DNA of 64,000 bases from Proteles cristata cristata (lineage: Eukaryota; Chordata; Mammalia; Carnivora; Hyaenidae). This document shows, one piece after another, positions 11,295-22,324 of the stretch. The notes below the pieces were generated by a model that ran no database searches, had not been told where the DNA came from, and was given only the letters and a program-made list of their open reading frames with translations. A program made the position numbers and the translations under genes. The stretch is from positions 549,001 through 613,000 of the forward strand of contig JAESUZ010002877.1 in the NCBI GenBank assembly GCA_017311185.1, given 5' to 3'. Every line of letters starts with the position of its first letter. Position 1 is the first letter of the stretch.

Positions 11295-12515
11295 TAAAAT
11301 AAAATAAAAATGAAAAAACGCAGGAGGTGTTTGAGCCTTCCTATGTATTATCTATTTAAAAAACAAACATCCTGCTCTGCAGGAACATTTTAAAAAACAT
11401 CTTTTCTTCTCACAAAAGCAAAAACAAAACATCAGAAAGTACAAATGAGCAAAAGGAGAGAAACACACTCCCTCCTCCCCCCAACAGACAACCAATACCA
11501 GCACCTTCGTGACTTTTCATAAATCCTGTCTTTCCACAGATAGTAAAAAACAAAAACAAAAACAAAAACCATGTTCTGCTCTAGATGCTAGTCCCCGGGG
11601 CCCACCCTGTTCCCAGCAGGAGTTTGGAATGGGGCTTACAGAGTCCTCAGTGATAGCAAACAGCCCCTAAGGTGGGTGTGTCCGGGTCTCAGACTGTACC
11701 TGAGATTCAAGGATAGAGACTCACTTAGTGCAGACCCTGCTGTTGGGGAGCACACGACTCCTCGTGGGTCACAGGGGACAAAAGCCATCAAGTGATCGGA
11801 CCATGAGAGTGATTCCCAGCGTGTGTGGGATTGCAACACCCCATCGTTATTGAATTTTGCAACCGTCCTTCCCCTTGGAAAAGAACTCAGAGGAATACGA
11901 ACAGTATTTGCATATTCCATGTAGTACTTTTCCACACTTGCCGCTGAAGGGAAGTAAGGTTAATCTGGCTTTAAGACTATCACAGCCCTCCCCCCCACAC
12001 CCCCTTGGAGAACTGCCGGCAATCAATCCTAGGGTCCTCGGACAGGTTTGGGAATGACAGCTCTGAGGAGCTGTGCGGACAGGTTCTGCCAGGAGGGAGG
12101 CCACACCGGCCCGGGAGTCCAGGTCACAGGGCAGGATGTCTCTGGGCCATTCCCACACATACACACGCCACAACAACAGGTTTCTAAGGCCCACCCTGCC
12201 CACACCCTCTCTTACTAAAGTCCCCCCTCCTGGGAAGGGGAGCGGGATGGCCCCAGAGCTGCTGGCACCCAGCCCCACTGGGTCCACACCCTCAGCGCGG
12301 CCCTCGGGCAGAAAGTGTTCCTAGAGCTGATGTGCAAGTCAAACCATTCCTGGATTCTTCAGAGGCTGTGACATCCAGCCATGGCCCAGACCCAGGGCCT
12401 CCCCTCCCACCCACAAGCTCCAGGATAGAGCTGTTCTCACTGCTGTTCAATATGCTCTTTCTTTAAACTTCAGAGATTTTGGAGACCCTGTTCTTATATA
12501 TATATCCTCTCATCA
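11295..12515. other. Intergenic DNA, no gene recognised
   Basis: Contains an (AAAAC)n run near 11,547-11,571 and GC-richer unique DNA at 11,580-12,460. The 146-residue minus frame (12,287-11,847) shows no recognisable family. Confidence 0.5.
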
Positions 12516-12527
12516 GTAATAACCATA

Positions 12528-12753
12528 GGGGCACCTGGGTGGCTCAGTCGGTTAAGCTTCCAACATGAGCTCTTGTCATGATCTCCCAGTTTATGAGTTC
12601 GAGTCCATGTCGGGCTCTGTGCTGACAGCTCAGAGCCTGGAGCCTGCTTCGGATTCTGTGTCTCCCCCTCTCTCTGCCTCTCTGCTGCTCATGCTCTGTT
12701 TTTCTCTCTCTCTCTAAAATAAATAAACATTAAAAAAAATTTTTTTTAATAAT
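12528..12753 (+). mobile_element. Felid SINE (SINEC type)
   Basis: Complete copy with a CT-rich segment and A/T-rich tail. The flanks aataaccata (12,518-12,527) and aataactata (12,754-12,763) are a one-mismatch target duplication. Confidence 0.94.
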
Positions 12754-12754
12754 A

Positions 12755-12975
12755 ATAACTATAGCTTCTGTTTATTAAGCTCCTTATATGGCAGGCATCT
12801 TGCAGGCATGTAATGCACACAGCAGCCTTTTGAGGTAGACACAATTATTCTCATTTCACAGATGAGAAAACTGAGGCTCCAAGAAAGGAGAGTGGTCTGC
12901 CCAACGTCACACAACTGCTAACAGAGACAAGACTCAGCCCAGACCTGCCTGACCCCAGAGCTCATGTACTGTCCT
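12755..12975 (-). repeat. MIR SINE containing a CArG-like decamer
   Basis: Antisense MIR: tcatttcacagatgagaaaa, ctgaggctccaagaaaggag and cccaacgtcacacaactgct. CCTTATATGG at 12,782-12,791 is an exact CArG match inside it. Confidence 0.85.
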
Positions 12976-13059
12976 GGAAGGCTAATGCAGCAGGGAACCG
13001 AGAGATAATACACTATCCCCCATCCCATTTACAAGACATTGAAGCTGGTGACATTCATT

Positions 13060-13250
13060 TACAAACTGTTATAGAGCACTTAAGGGCCAGGCACTTTGGG
13101 AATATTGATTTATCCTCATCCTATTGCTAGGAGATGGGTACTTATTTTTACAGATGGGAAAATGACACACAGAGAGGGGAGTAAACTTGCCTAAGGCCAC
13201 ACAGCAAGTGGTAGAGACTGAATATAAACCTGGCTCTAGAGCCCCTGCTG
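13060..13250 (-). repeat. MIR SINE
   Basis: Antisense MIR: ttacagatgggaaaatgaca, aacttgcctaaggccacaca and gcaagtggtagagactgaat. Confidence 0.85.
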
Positions 13251-13544
13251 CCTCTCTGAACCCAGGAGCAGAGGCCTCTCCTCCTTAATTCTTCGTCCAC
13301 ATCCCCACCCGCCTCTGCATCTCTCTGAGAGTCCACTTCAAACTTCCTCATCCCTCTCTGGGTGGTGATGGTGTTCTCTTGTGAAATTGCTTTGTGGAAC
13401 TACTTATTGTGCAAGGCTTTGTTTGATTAGGTCACTATCTAGATTCCTCCAAAGAACTAACAGTTCTAGAAGGTTTGTCAAAGCAAAGGCTTAGAGTTGT
13501 TTTTGTTTTGTTTTGTTTTGTTAATGCAGTTAATCAATTAATTT

Positions 13545-13870
13545 ATCATTTAATCAATAAGGGCTTACTGAGAGCAGTTTCTGTCCCCAGCCCTATACAG
13601 GGCAACCTGGAGTCTTATGAACACACAGACACACAAAACATGGCTCCCACCCTCAAGGAAACAACACTAAAGACATCAAATAAGTGTGCATTCTATGCGC
13701 TGGGTCTATACCACTGTATTCAGAAGATACCTAGGAGAGGAGAGTCAGAGAAGTCGTGATGAAGGAGGTAGAACTTGAAATAGGGGTTGGAAAAAAGGGC
13801 AGGGTTTGGATAGCAAGAAGGAAAAATACAGTTCAGGCAAGAGAAAAAATGGACCAGATCTTCAGAAATA
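13545..13870 (-). repeat. L2 LINE fragment
   Basis: Antisense L2-like: gggcttactgagagcagttt, atggctcccaccctcaagga, then gatgaaggaggtagaacttg. It is diverged, so its right edge is uncertain. Confidence 0.65.
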
Positions 13871-13899
13871 AACTATCAAGAGAAAAGGCTGGGAGTTTA

Positions 13900-14740
13900 T
13901 TTGTTTTTTGTTTTGTTTTGTTTTGTTTTTTGTTCCTGCCAAATTTTGCTATTTCTATCAGAGAGAACAAAGAGTAAATACTTCTAGCCTCTTTCACCCT
14001 CACGGGGCTTCTGGAATTGGAGAAGGGCGCTGCACCTCATATATCCACCAGGGGGCAGACCTGCCGCTTCTGCCGCTATAGTTCGGTACAATCGGAGGTG
14101 AAGGATCCCAAACTTCTCAAATCAGGGGCTTGGGATGACTGAACCCAGCGGTGGGCACCAACCATCATAGTCTGAGCTGCCTTCACACACAGTCGAGAAG
14201 TTAGGGAAGAAATAGAATGTAGAATGTAGGAGGAATTAGTTAAGTTTGAAAGGGAAGAGAGAGAGACAAAGAGGCATTCCCCTACAGAATCTAACCTCTG
14301 TGTACCATGAAAAGACCTTCCCATGGCAGAAAGAGGTTCCCATGGGTTCAGGCTACATGCCTTCTGCTGTTGTCTTAGCTGAGAAAAGTTTAACGCAAGG
14401 CTTGGGGCATTATTTTTTTAAAAAAAATGACAAACTGCTAGTCTAAGACTGGCTTCAGGACAGCCAAGCCACGCTCTCTGGACCAGAGAAGCCATTCCAG
14501 CCACTGTAAGGAGGAATGGTTGTGGCTTGGGAAGCACACACCTCCTGGCCATCACCACAGGCCCTTGGTGTCAGGCCGTGGGCTCTGTAGAGCAGCAGGT
14601 GTGCCACTGTTATCCTTTAGGAGGCCTGAAATCAGTATTTAGCTTTACTGCACACCCGTCAATGAGTCAGGCAACAGGGTCCTGAAGCCACAAAAGCACC
14701 CAGGGGGATTAGATGTGAGAGGGAAGAGACTACAGCCTGA
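13900..14740. other. Intergenic DNA with a CTCF motif and an AP-1 site
   Basis: Holds a (TTTTG)n run at 13,905-13,930, the CTCF-type motif at 14,045 and a perfect AP-1 heptamer TGAGTCA at 14,663-14,669. No exon was recognised. Confidence 0.5.
14045..14058 (+). promoter_or_regulatory. CTCF-type motif CCACCAGGGGGCAG
   Basis: The sequence matches the CTCF core consensus CCASYAGRKGGCRS at every position and lies outside recognisable repeats. It points toward FOS. Occupancy is inferred from the motif only. Confidence 0.7.
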
Positions 14741-14744
14741 AGCC

Positions 14745-14870
14745 AGAAGTCCTAGCCTTTATCTGTCTCTAACTAGCTGTGCAAGTTTGGATGGATGAAC
14801 CAACTTCTTTGGGAGCCTTAGTTTCCCCATTTGTGAAACAGAAGGACTGAATTAGGGGGTAAATGTGGGA
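14745..14870 (+). repeat. MIR SINE fragment
   Basis: Sense MIR: ctaactagctgtgcaagttt, then gccttagtttccccatttgt. Confidence 0.75.
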
Positions 14871-14874
14871 TGTG

Positions 14875-15815
14875 CTTTCCTGCTCTGAAAGTCTGGAAAA
14901 CACATCGTCCTCTGGCCAGAAAAACTGGAGAATTGGTAGGGGGCGAAGGGGAGGGGGCGCGACTGAGCAGCTTGAAGAGTTAGCCCCTTGCCGGTAGGCG
15001 AGTCCCCAGCAGTGGCCTCTGCCGCACTGCCCGCCCCACCCCCGCCTGCATGGCCCGGCGATATACACCCACGGCTGGCTCCCTCAGAGACTTCTGGAAT
15101 CTCACTGGATTCCTCCCAGGAATGCTTATTGCCCTTTACATCTGCAAATCGCTTTACATCAGCAACCCTGCTGCGCGATTATTAATCATCGCAATATTCT
15201 TCCTTCCGCCTGGAAGAGGAATTGCAGGGATCCGGATTTATGAAGGTGAAATCCGAAGGTAATTTGCCTAGGATTCATTCAATAATCAGTTAACTATTTT
15301 ATTTAAGCACCTCATACGAGCAAGGCGCAGAGTCACACAAATCCAGTTACTGTTAGGATCAGAATTGTAGGGGTCCTTAGCGAGCTTCACTGACATTCCA
15401 ATTATGTCATGAGGATAGGGAGTAGTTCCAAGGCGAGGGACGGTCTTCCCTCACAAGCCTGATTGATACTGCTGCAAACATTACGATCTCCCCACCCACC
15501 CCCACAGTTCATTTTACCAGGCCGGATAAGGGGAAGTGACCTTCCCAAGGTCACTTATCCCCCAAGGGGCAATACTGATCCCAGAACCTCTGGCTACAAA
15601 GCTTTCCACTGCGCCACGGGCGAGGATTTTAAGTTCGACCCCATAAAACAGAGTTAGGCGAGGGATGGCTGTTTCCATGATTTCCGGCACAGAGTGAGAA
15701 AATCGTGATCCGAGCTCACCCACCCGGGACAGATGAGACAGCCCCAAATTTTGCCTGCAGCCTCAAAAAGTCAAGTAATGTTTAGAGACCTCAGAGCTCA
15801 TCTGATCACCCACGC
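14875..15815. other. Intergenic DNA left of the 16 kb island
   Basis: Moderately GC-rich, mostly unique sequence. The stretch 15,110-15,200 is weakly MIR-like. No exon was recognised. Confidence 0.45.
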
Positions 15816-15819
15816 CCTC

Positions 15820-16130
15820 TCTAGGGGTCCCTAACGGCCCCGCTCCTTGCCTCACCTCGGGTCTGCGGGAAGGGGCGGGGGGCGCGTGACACAGAGCCTC
15901 CGCCAGCACCCTGCGGGGGCGTGGCCGGGAACGGGGGGCGGGGCGAGGCCGGAGTCCGGCTCCCAGCCTCCTCCCCGCGGGCGGCTCGCAGGCTGCGCCA
16001 AATATGGGCAGAACGGAAGCGGCAGTTAGACGTCACGGCGCCGGGTGGGGGCCGCGCTGCGGGGCCTGTGACGGGAGGCGCTGACGGCGCCTACGTGTCA
16101 CCATGGAAACCAAACAGTAAATAGAGGACG
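15820..16130. promoter_or_regulatory. Candidate FOS downstream enhancer island (CArG + ETS + CRE + X-box)
   Basis: This is an isolated CG-dense, repeat-free block about 13 kb downstream of the FOS start and 10 kb past its poly(A) site. It contains the perfect CArG box CCAAATATGG (15,998-16,007), the ETS core CGGAAG (16,014-16,019), the CRE-like AGACGTCA (16,028-16,035), a second CRE half TGACGG and the RFX X-box-like GTCACCATGGAAAC (16,097-16,110). SRF/ETS/CREB sites in one island are the signature of activity-regulated elements. The location resembles the downstream Fos enhancer (e5) described in mouse neurons. Assignment to that enhancer is inference; a CpG-island promoter of a noncoding RNA is the alternative. 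Confidence 0.65.
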
Positions 16131-16439
16131 CGCGAGCTCCTGGCACGGCTTGACCCTGCGACCTGGCCAGAAGCAAAGGGCCGGAAGCTGGGACGGGCCA
16201 GGACAAACCTGGGCCTGGCAGAAGAGGGCAGAGGAGGGGATACCGAGAGAGCACCCCCTCAGGAAGCCAGCTATCCCTCAGCCCAGGAGCCAGCAGGGGT
16301 GGGTCTAGAATAGAAAGAAGCCCTCCTGGATGAAAAGAAGGCTTCCTGTCCTTTTTGAAGGGCTTCTATTAGCCTGCAAGGTTGTTGGGGATATTGGTTT
16401 CGTTTTGCCTTTTCTTACTGCGGCTAAGGCTAAAAATTC

Positions 16440-16690
16440 AGGGATCAGAATCACATTACCCGGCTCTGATTCCTGCTCTGCCACTCCACCCTGGTGATCT
16501 CCAGTAGACCACAATCATTCCGTGCCCCAGATTACTTTACCCATGAGATTAATAGCAGGATTTATCTGCTAAGGTTGTTTTAACGAGTTAATATAGATAC
16601 GAGTGTGTGTGAGCGTGTGTTTGGAAGAATCTGGCCCATCGTGAGCCAAATCAGTGCTATTTTTATTCCTAAGCAGCAAAACAGTAGCTT
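16440..16690 (+). repeat. MIR SINE
   Basis: Sense MIR: ctctgattcctgctctgcca, then ggttgttttaacgagttaat. Body and tail are decayed. Confidence 0.7.
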
Positions 16691-16783
16691 ACCGAGTATT
16701 AGGCAACTACTAAATCATAATATTGTTGTAATGTTTTGTTTTCTTGATCATTTTTCGGTTTTAACATAAGTTATTGTAAAGGA

Positions 16784-16825
16784 ATTTTCCATTTTAGAGT
16801 TAATATTTTCCATTTTAGAGTTAGT
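16784..16825 (+). repeat. 21-base tandem duplication
   Basis: ATTTTCCATTTTAGAGTTA is repeated directly (16,784-16,804 and 16,805-16,825) with only the last bases differing. Confidence 0.9.
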
Positions 16826-17136
16826 AAAGTATTTCCTGTATTAACTGAAATATATATTTACCAAATAAAAACATCACACCTCTGTTTGTACCGCTTCACA
16901 GTATTAGATTTAAACAAAAAACTCCACATGGTCATATATAATAACAGAACTGAACTGAACTGAGCAGTGACTCAAGTTCAATTTCTCAGTCACTGTTGTC
17001 CAGGTTTATTTCAAATCTATTTAAACACGGTGTTGTGTACTACCATTGGTTGGAGACCAACGTGTGTGCACGGCACCCAAAACAATTTCAAATGACTCTG
17101 AACCATTACAAACTTACTCTTAAGATGACGGCATAT

Positions 17137-17354
17137 ATTGGGGCACCTGGGTGGCTCAGTTGAGGAAGCGTCCGACTTCAGCTCAGGTCATTATCTCACA
17201 GCTCAAGGGTTCAAGCCCCACATCAGGCTCTGTGCTGATGGCTCAGAGCCTAGATCCTGCTTCGGATTCTGTGTCTCCCTCTCTCTCTGCCCCTTCCCTG
17301 CTCACACACACTCTCTCCCTCTCAAAAATAAACAATTAAAATTTATTTTAAAAA
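17137..17354 (+). mobile_element. Felid SINE (SINEC type)
   Basis: Complete plus-strand copy. The flanks aagatgacggcatat (17,122-17,136) and aagatgaaggcacat (17,355-17,369) are a slightly diverged duplication. Confidence 0.94.
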
Positions 17355-17533
17355 AAGATGAAGGCACATAGCTAAGTCTATATGTTGGGGAGCAACTGTT
17401 AGTATAACTGGGAGTTTACTTCCATGTAGAACACAATGCATTAAAGGATCAGTGATTTTAAAAATGAAGCTTACATACGCATTATGAAAAGTTGACAGTA
17501 ATCCCAGCAGCTGTTTAGAACTCGAAGCAACAA

Positions 17534-17755
17534 GGGGCGTCTGGGTGGTTTAGTCGGTTAAGCGTCCGACTTTCGCTTAGGTCATGATCTCGCGGTTCGT
17601 GGGTTTGAGCCCCCCATCGGGCTCTGTGCTGACTGCCAGCTCAGAGCCTGGAGCCTGTTTCAGTCTGTGACTCCCTCTCTCTCTGACCCTCCCTGCTCAC
17701 GCTGTCTCTCTCTCTCTCCTAGAAATAAATAAAACATTTAAAAAAAAAAAAAAAA
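17534..17755 (+). mobile_element. Felid SINE, younger subfamily
   Basis: Carries the ctttcgcttaggtcatgatc and gctgactgccagctcagagc variants. It has perfect 17-base target duplications AGAACTCGAAGCAACAA at 17,517-17,533 and 17,756-17,772. Confidence 0.96.
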
Positions 17756-17774
17756 AGAACTCGAAGCAACAAAA

Positions 17775-18745
17775 GACTTTTTTGTTCAGGAAATATTTTG
17801 TCACACCTAAAATCGACAGTTTATGGCATTAATAAAAAAGCAGACCAACTTTAGTTGGTTTTATTATTAGTTTTACATTCTCAGCAGGCAATGTGACCCT
17901 TTGTGGATGAGAGACCCATGGTTGACCCCCCCACCCCAGTAATTCCTACCTCCTGGTGTCTGTGCCTTTGTGTAATTCCCTCCCCATGAGTGTAGGCAGA
18001 ACCCAAGACTTGGCCTCTAAGCAATGGAATATGACAAAGGTGATGGGATGCTACTCCTGTGATATATAATCTGAAATATTTATGTATTCACCTATATCTA
18101 TTTCTATGTAAAGGAGATCTAGGTATCCATCTTACCAGTACACACTAATAGGTTCTTCTGGAAGGCTTGACAAAGTGAACAGCCATGGTGAGAACACAGC
18201 CTCTGCGATCTGAGGGTAGTCTGTGGCCAACAGCAAGCAGAAAGTCAGGCCTTAGTCATACAAGCATGAGGAAATAAAGTCTGCAACAACCAGAATGAGT
18301 TTAGAAGCAGACTCTTCTCCTTCAACCATCCCGGTGAAAGTTCAGCTCGGCTAACACCTTGACTGCAGCTTTATGAGACCATGGACAGAGGACGGAGCTA
18401 AGCCATGCAGTCCACAGAAACTGAGATAAGAAATGCATGTGGTTTCTAGCTGCTAAGTTTATGATAATTTTTTGTACCGAAGTAGAACCCTAATCCACCC
18501 GCTTTGCCCGCAGCTGGGACACACAGCTCCCATCTCGGCACTTGTATATAGCACCGGAGCGCTACATACATTTCTCAGGCCTTCCCCCCTAAAAGGTGGG
18601 CTGTGGGCCCCTGCAGTGCATTTCCACAGTAGTCATCTGATTTCAGAGTTTTGAAACTGGAAAGGGAGCTCTGAGATTTTTGAAATCCGTTCCTGATGGG
18701 GTAATCTCAGAGGAGTTAGAGGCTCACCATACGTCACATAAGTAC
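17775..18745. other. Intergenic DNA, no gene recognised
   Basis: Unique-looking sequence. A CRE-like TACGTCAC occurs at 18,730. Nothing further is supported. Confidence 0.45.
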
Positions 18746-18749
18746 GTAG

Positions 18750-18953
18750 ATGTTTTAAGTTTATTTATCTTGAGGAAGAGAGAGAGCACAAGCAGGGGAT
18801 GGGGCAGAGGGAAAGGGAGAGAGAGAATCCTAAGCATGCTCCTCACAGCCAGCACAGGAGCCCAATGTGGGGCTCGAACCCACAAACTGTGAGATCATGA
18901 CCTGAGCCTAAATCAAAGTCAGACACAACAGACTGAGCCACCCAGGAGCCCCA
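18750..18953 (-). mobile_element. Felid SINE (SINEC type)
   Basis: Minus-strand copy ending gagccacccaggagcccc, with the short imperfect duplication aagtacgta (18,740-18,748) and aagtacata (18,955-18,963). Confidence 0.93.
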
Positions 18954-19004
18954 GAAGTACATATTTGGGAGCAGATTTTAATTCTAGCAAAACAGGTAAG
19001 CACT

Positions 19005-19330
19005 TCAGACTTTACAGTCACAAAGAGCTCATTTCAAATCTCAGATCTGCTACTTACAAGTGTGTGACCTTGGTCAATGTGATATTTTTTAGATCATTTT
19101 CCTCATCGGTAAAATGAAACTCCTAATAATATCTGCATCATCGGGCCGTTGTGCAGACTTAACAAGAGTATCCATTCAACAAAATCATTATTAGATACTC
19201 AGTATGTGCCAGTTACTAGAGGTAAAATGCTTAGCAAAGCGAATACGGTCCCTGATTTAGCATCTCCTGTAAAGTGCATAGCACAGCCTGGCACATAACA
19301 AGCACATGTGAAATGTTAGCTATTATCAAT
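19005..19330 (+). repeat. MIR SINE split by an antisense L2 fragment
   Basis: The MIR body is at 19,005-19,165 (tctgctacttacaagtgtgt, cctcatcggtaaaatgaaac) and its tail at 19,263-19,330 (cctggcacataacaagcaca). L2-like antisense DNA separates them (agatactcagtatgtgccag), suggesting an L2 insertion into an older MIR. Confidence 0.65.
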
Positions 19331-19334
19331 ATTA

Positions 19335-19905
19335 TACCCCAGGCTCCCGGTTCTATCCCAACCACCTGCCTCCAGACAAACTCTGTAAGCTCACATCATA
19401 GAACTCTAGTGTATAAGTGAACTTCCTACACCCCTCCCCCCCCCATCCCCACTGGGTCTTCCACAGGCTTGGCAAACTCCATTCATTGAACATGGAACTT
19501 ACCTTCTTCTTCCCCAGACCTGCTCTTCTTCCTGTAGTCACAATCACACAGCCTCCTTGTATGTCGAGCCTGATGAGCCTGGGAGTAACTGGGGTTCCTC
19601 TCCCTCACTCACCTCCCACATCCACTCAGTCACCAAGTCCCAACAGTCCTACCCCCTAATTACCTCTTGTTTCCTCTCCATTCCCACCACCACTGCCTCG
19701 GTTCAGCCTACACACAACTGAAGCAAGTAAATACCAGCCCCATCCACTCTGATGCTGCAATATTAATGTAAGTGAAATCAAATGCATTTATGGGATGCTC
19801 TATAATTCCATCCCCCTCCTACTGCGCCTCCCCACACACACACATATGTTTTATAGTCCAGCAAAAGGAAGGGTGTTGTTTTCTGAGTCTGTGCCTTTAT
19901 GGTAC
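19335..19905. other. Intergenic DNA, pyrimidine-rich
   Basis: C/T-rich sequence with possible upstream L2 body that I cannot assign securely. No exon was recognised. Confidence 0.4.
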
Positions 19906-19909
19906 TATC

Positions 19910-20215
19910 CCTCTGTCTCCTGGAATCCCTCCACCTGCCACTCTCTCATCTGACAAACTCTATCCACCTTCAAAGCCCAGCTCAGAGATCACTTGCTCGG
20001 AAACTCCCCCAGATAGAGTTCATCACTCCTTTTTCTGCATGACCATTGCACCTGGTGTTTTGACTGTTACGGTGTATTATGATGCACATGTTTACATGTC
20101 TTCCTCCCTTACTAGACCATGAACTCTTTGAGTAGAGGACTATGGCTTGCTCATATCGGAAACAAGCAACTGATAAGTAATAGACACCCAGAAACTTTTT
20201 GTTGAATTAAACGAA
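19910..20215 (+). repeat. L2 LINE 3' end
   Basis: Sense L2: ccttcaaagcccagctcaga, ctagaccatgaactctttga and a gaaactttttgttgaatt end. Confidence 0.85.
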
Positions 20216-20329
20216 GCCCAGGCATGCTCCAGAGGGTAAATATTTTCTCCCCTAGCCCTCATCTCCCTTAATTATAGAGATAATAAACAATAGCTATACT
20301 GTAACAAGCACCCATACATACTAACTTTT

Positions 20330-20480
20330 TTTAATACTTGCAACAACCTCAAGAGGTAGGTACAATGATCCCCCTTTTACTTATGGGAAAACTAAGGTGC
20401 AGAGAGGTGAAGTAACTTGCCCAAGATCAAGGAGCCAGGATTCAAAGCTGAGTCTATGCTCTGAACCACTCTGCTCTATT
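20330..20480 (-). repeat. MIR SINE
   Basis: Antisense MIR: acaacctcaagaggtaggta, aactaaggtgcagagaggtg and gtaacttgcccaagatcaag. Confidence 0.88.
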
Positions 20481-20484
20481 GGAT

Positions 20485-21180
20485 CCAACTCCTCAAATCC
20501 AAATTAACTTACCATATTGTTTTGATAACTAAAGCTGTGATGAGAGTCTCATAAATGATCAAAAAGCCTACAAATCAATCATTGCTTCTGTAGATCTGAC
20601 TGCAAATTGTTCCCTAAAGTAAGCATGGCAGCAACTGGGGCCCACACCATCTACCCTGGAGATGAAGGTGATGCCTTCTGCTCCTCACCCATCAACAAGA
20701 CATCCTTCTGAGGGCCTGCTCCTAATATAACCATTGATCAAACCCCTCTGGGTTCTTACCCTAAGCAACTGTTTGAACCAAGCTAAGCACTGCCGTGTCA
20801 GTGTGAGCTGAAAGTAAAAAGGGCTTATTAATTAAGAAGAGCTGATGGCCATCAAGCCAGGCAGCCTCCTTGGGACAGTAGCCAGAAGCCTTTTCTGCCC
20901 TTGGGGAAACGAAAGGCAACTTAGTTTGTGAATGAGTGTGTGGAGCCATTCAAATGAATTGCTTTGATCTAAACCAGTTTATGCTTCTGTCGCTTTCTCT
21001 TGTGCAAAGAAAGTAGCCATCTATCCCACCAGTGCCCTTCCGAGACTTTGAACTCATTCATCAGGATTCAATACACTTTATTCCCAACTGCTTTTCCTCA
21101 GGTGGGCCTGTTCTTGGTAAATGATGATTATAATGATGAGATTGATATCAATAATGATGGTACCAACAGCTAACCCTAAT
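20485..21180. other. Intergenic DNA, no gene recognised
   Basis: Unique-looking DNA without repeat, exon or strong motif that I can defend. Confidence 0.45.
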
Positions 21181-21191
21181 TCTTCTATTCT

Positions 21192-21396
21192 TTTTTTTAA
21201 TTTAATGTTTGTCTTTATTTTTGAGGGAGAGAGAGGGCAAGCAGGGGAGGGGCAGAGAGAGGGGGGACAGGGGACCCAAAGTGGGTTCTGCACTGACAGC
21301 AGTAAGCCCAATGCAGGACCCAAACCCACGAACCACAAGCTTACAACCTGAACCAAAGTTGGAAGCTCAACTGACTTAGCTACCCAGGTGCCCAGG
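21192..21396 (-). mobile_element. Felid SINE (SINEC type)
   Basis: Minus-strand copy flanked by the duplication CTTCTATTCT at 21,182-21,191 and 21,397-21,406. Confidence 0.94.
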
Positions 21397-21502
21397 CTTC
21401 TATTCTAATGCAAACTAAATTGTAGGTTTTATAATTTAGGCATACCAATTTGTAGGCACCAGTCAACTCAAGTGGATTTGTGTGATAGTCTAAAATTTCA
21501 TA

Positions 21503-21630
21503 CGGGGGCTCCTGGGTGGCTCAGATGGTTAAGCTTCTGACTCTTGGTATCAGCTCAGGTCATGAGTTCACAGTTCCTGGGTTCAAGCCCTGCCTCAGAC
21601 TCTGTGCTGGAGGTGCAGAGCTTACTTGGG

Positions 21631-21666
<36 letters not shown>

Positions 21667-21738
21667 TGCCTCTCCCCTGTCCTCTCTCTCTCTCTCAAAA
21701 TAAATAAGTAAATAAACTTTAAAAACCAAAATAAATAA
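21503..21738 (+). mobile_element. Felid SINE (SINEC type)
   Basis: Plus-strand copy with a long CT run and an A-rich tail. taaaatttcata on the left and ataaaatttaata on the right form a weak duplication. Confidence 0.92.
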
Positions 21739-21806
21739 AATAAAATTTAATAAGAATAAGGGTGAAAACCATAGTTTTGTTTGTTTCTTTGGAGATGGCT
21801 ATACCA

Positions 21807-22012
21807 GGGCACCTGAGCGGCTTGGTGGGTTCTGTCCGACTTCGGCTCAGGTCATGATCTCACGGTTTGTGAGTTCAAGCCCCAGGTCGGGCTTTGGGCT
21901 GACAGCTCACAGCCTGGAGCTTGCTTCAGATTCTGTGTCTCCGTCTGTCTCTGCCCTTCCCAACTTGTGCTCTGTTTCTTTCTGTCTCTCAAAAATAAAT
22001 AAAAACATTGAA
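21807..22012 (+). mobile_element. Felid SINE (SINEC type)
   Basis: Plus-strand copy with a decayed head (cacctgagcggcttggtggg). The flanks gatggctatacc (21,795-21,806) and gatgattatacc (22,013-22,024) are the target duplication. Confidence 0.93.
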
Positions 22013-22324
22013 GATGATTATACCTATATTTACCTATACGTCCATTCTCCATTTGATGTTGAAACAGATTCCTCAGTCTGTAATACGTCTAGAAGTGTCA
22101 CTGACCTACAGTATGCTTATATTTTTGGTACCTCTTAAAATTCCTTCCCACACTAGCTAGTTCCTTACGTTAATACTGTAGAACCCTTGAAAGGAATTTT
22201 TTTAAACAAAGGAAATGCTCTTCTACCCAGGAAGAAGTCCATGAGGTACACAGCTTTATCTTCATTTTTATCCTACTTATCTCCCTTACATTAATTTTGT
22301 AATTTTCACCTGCCTTCATTTATT

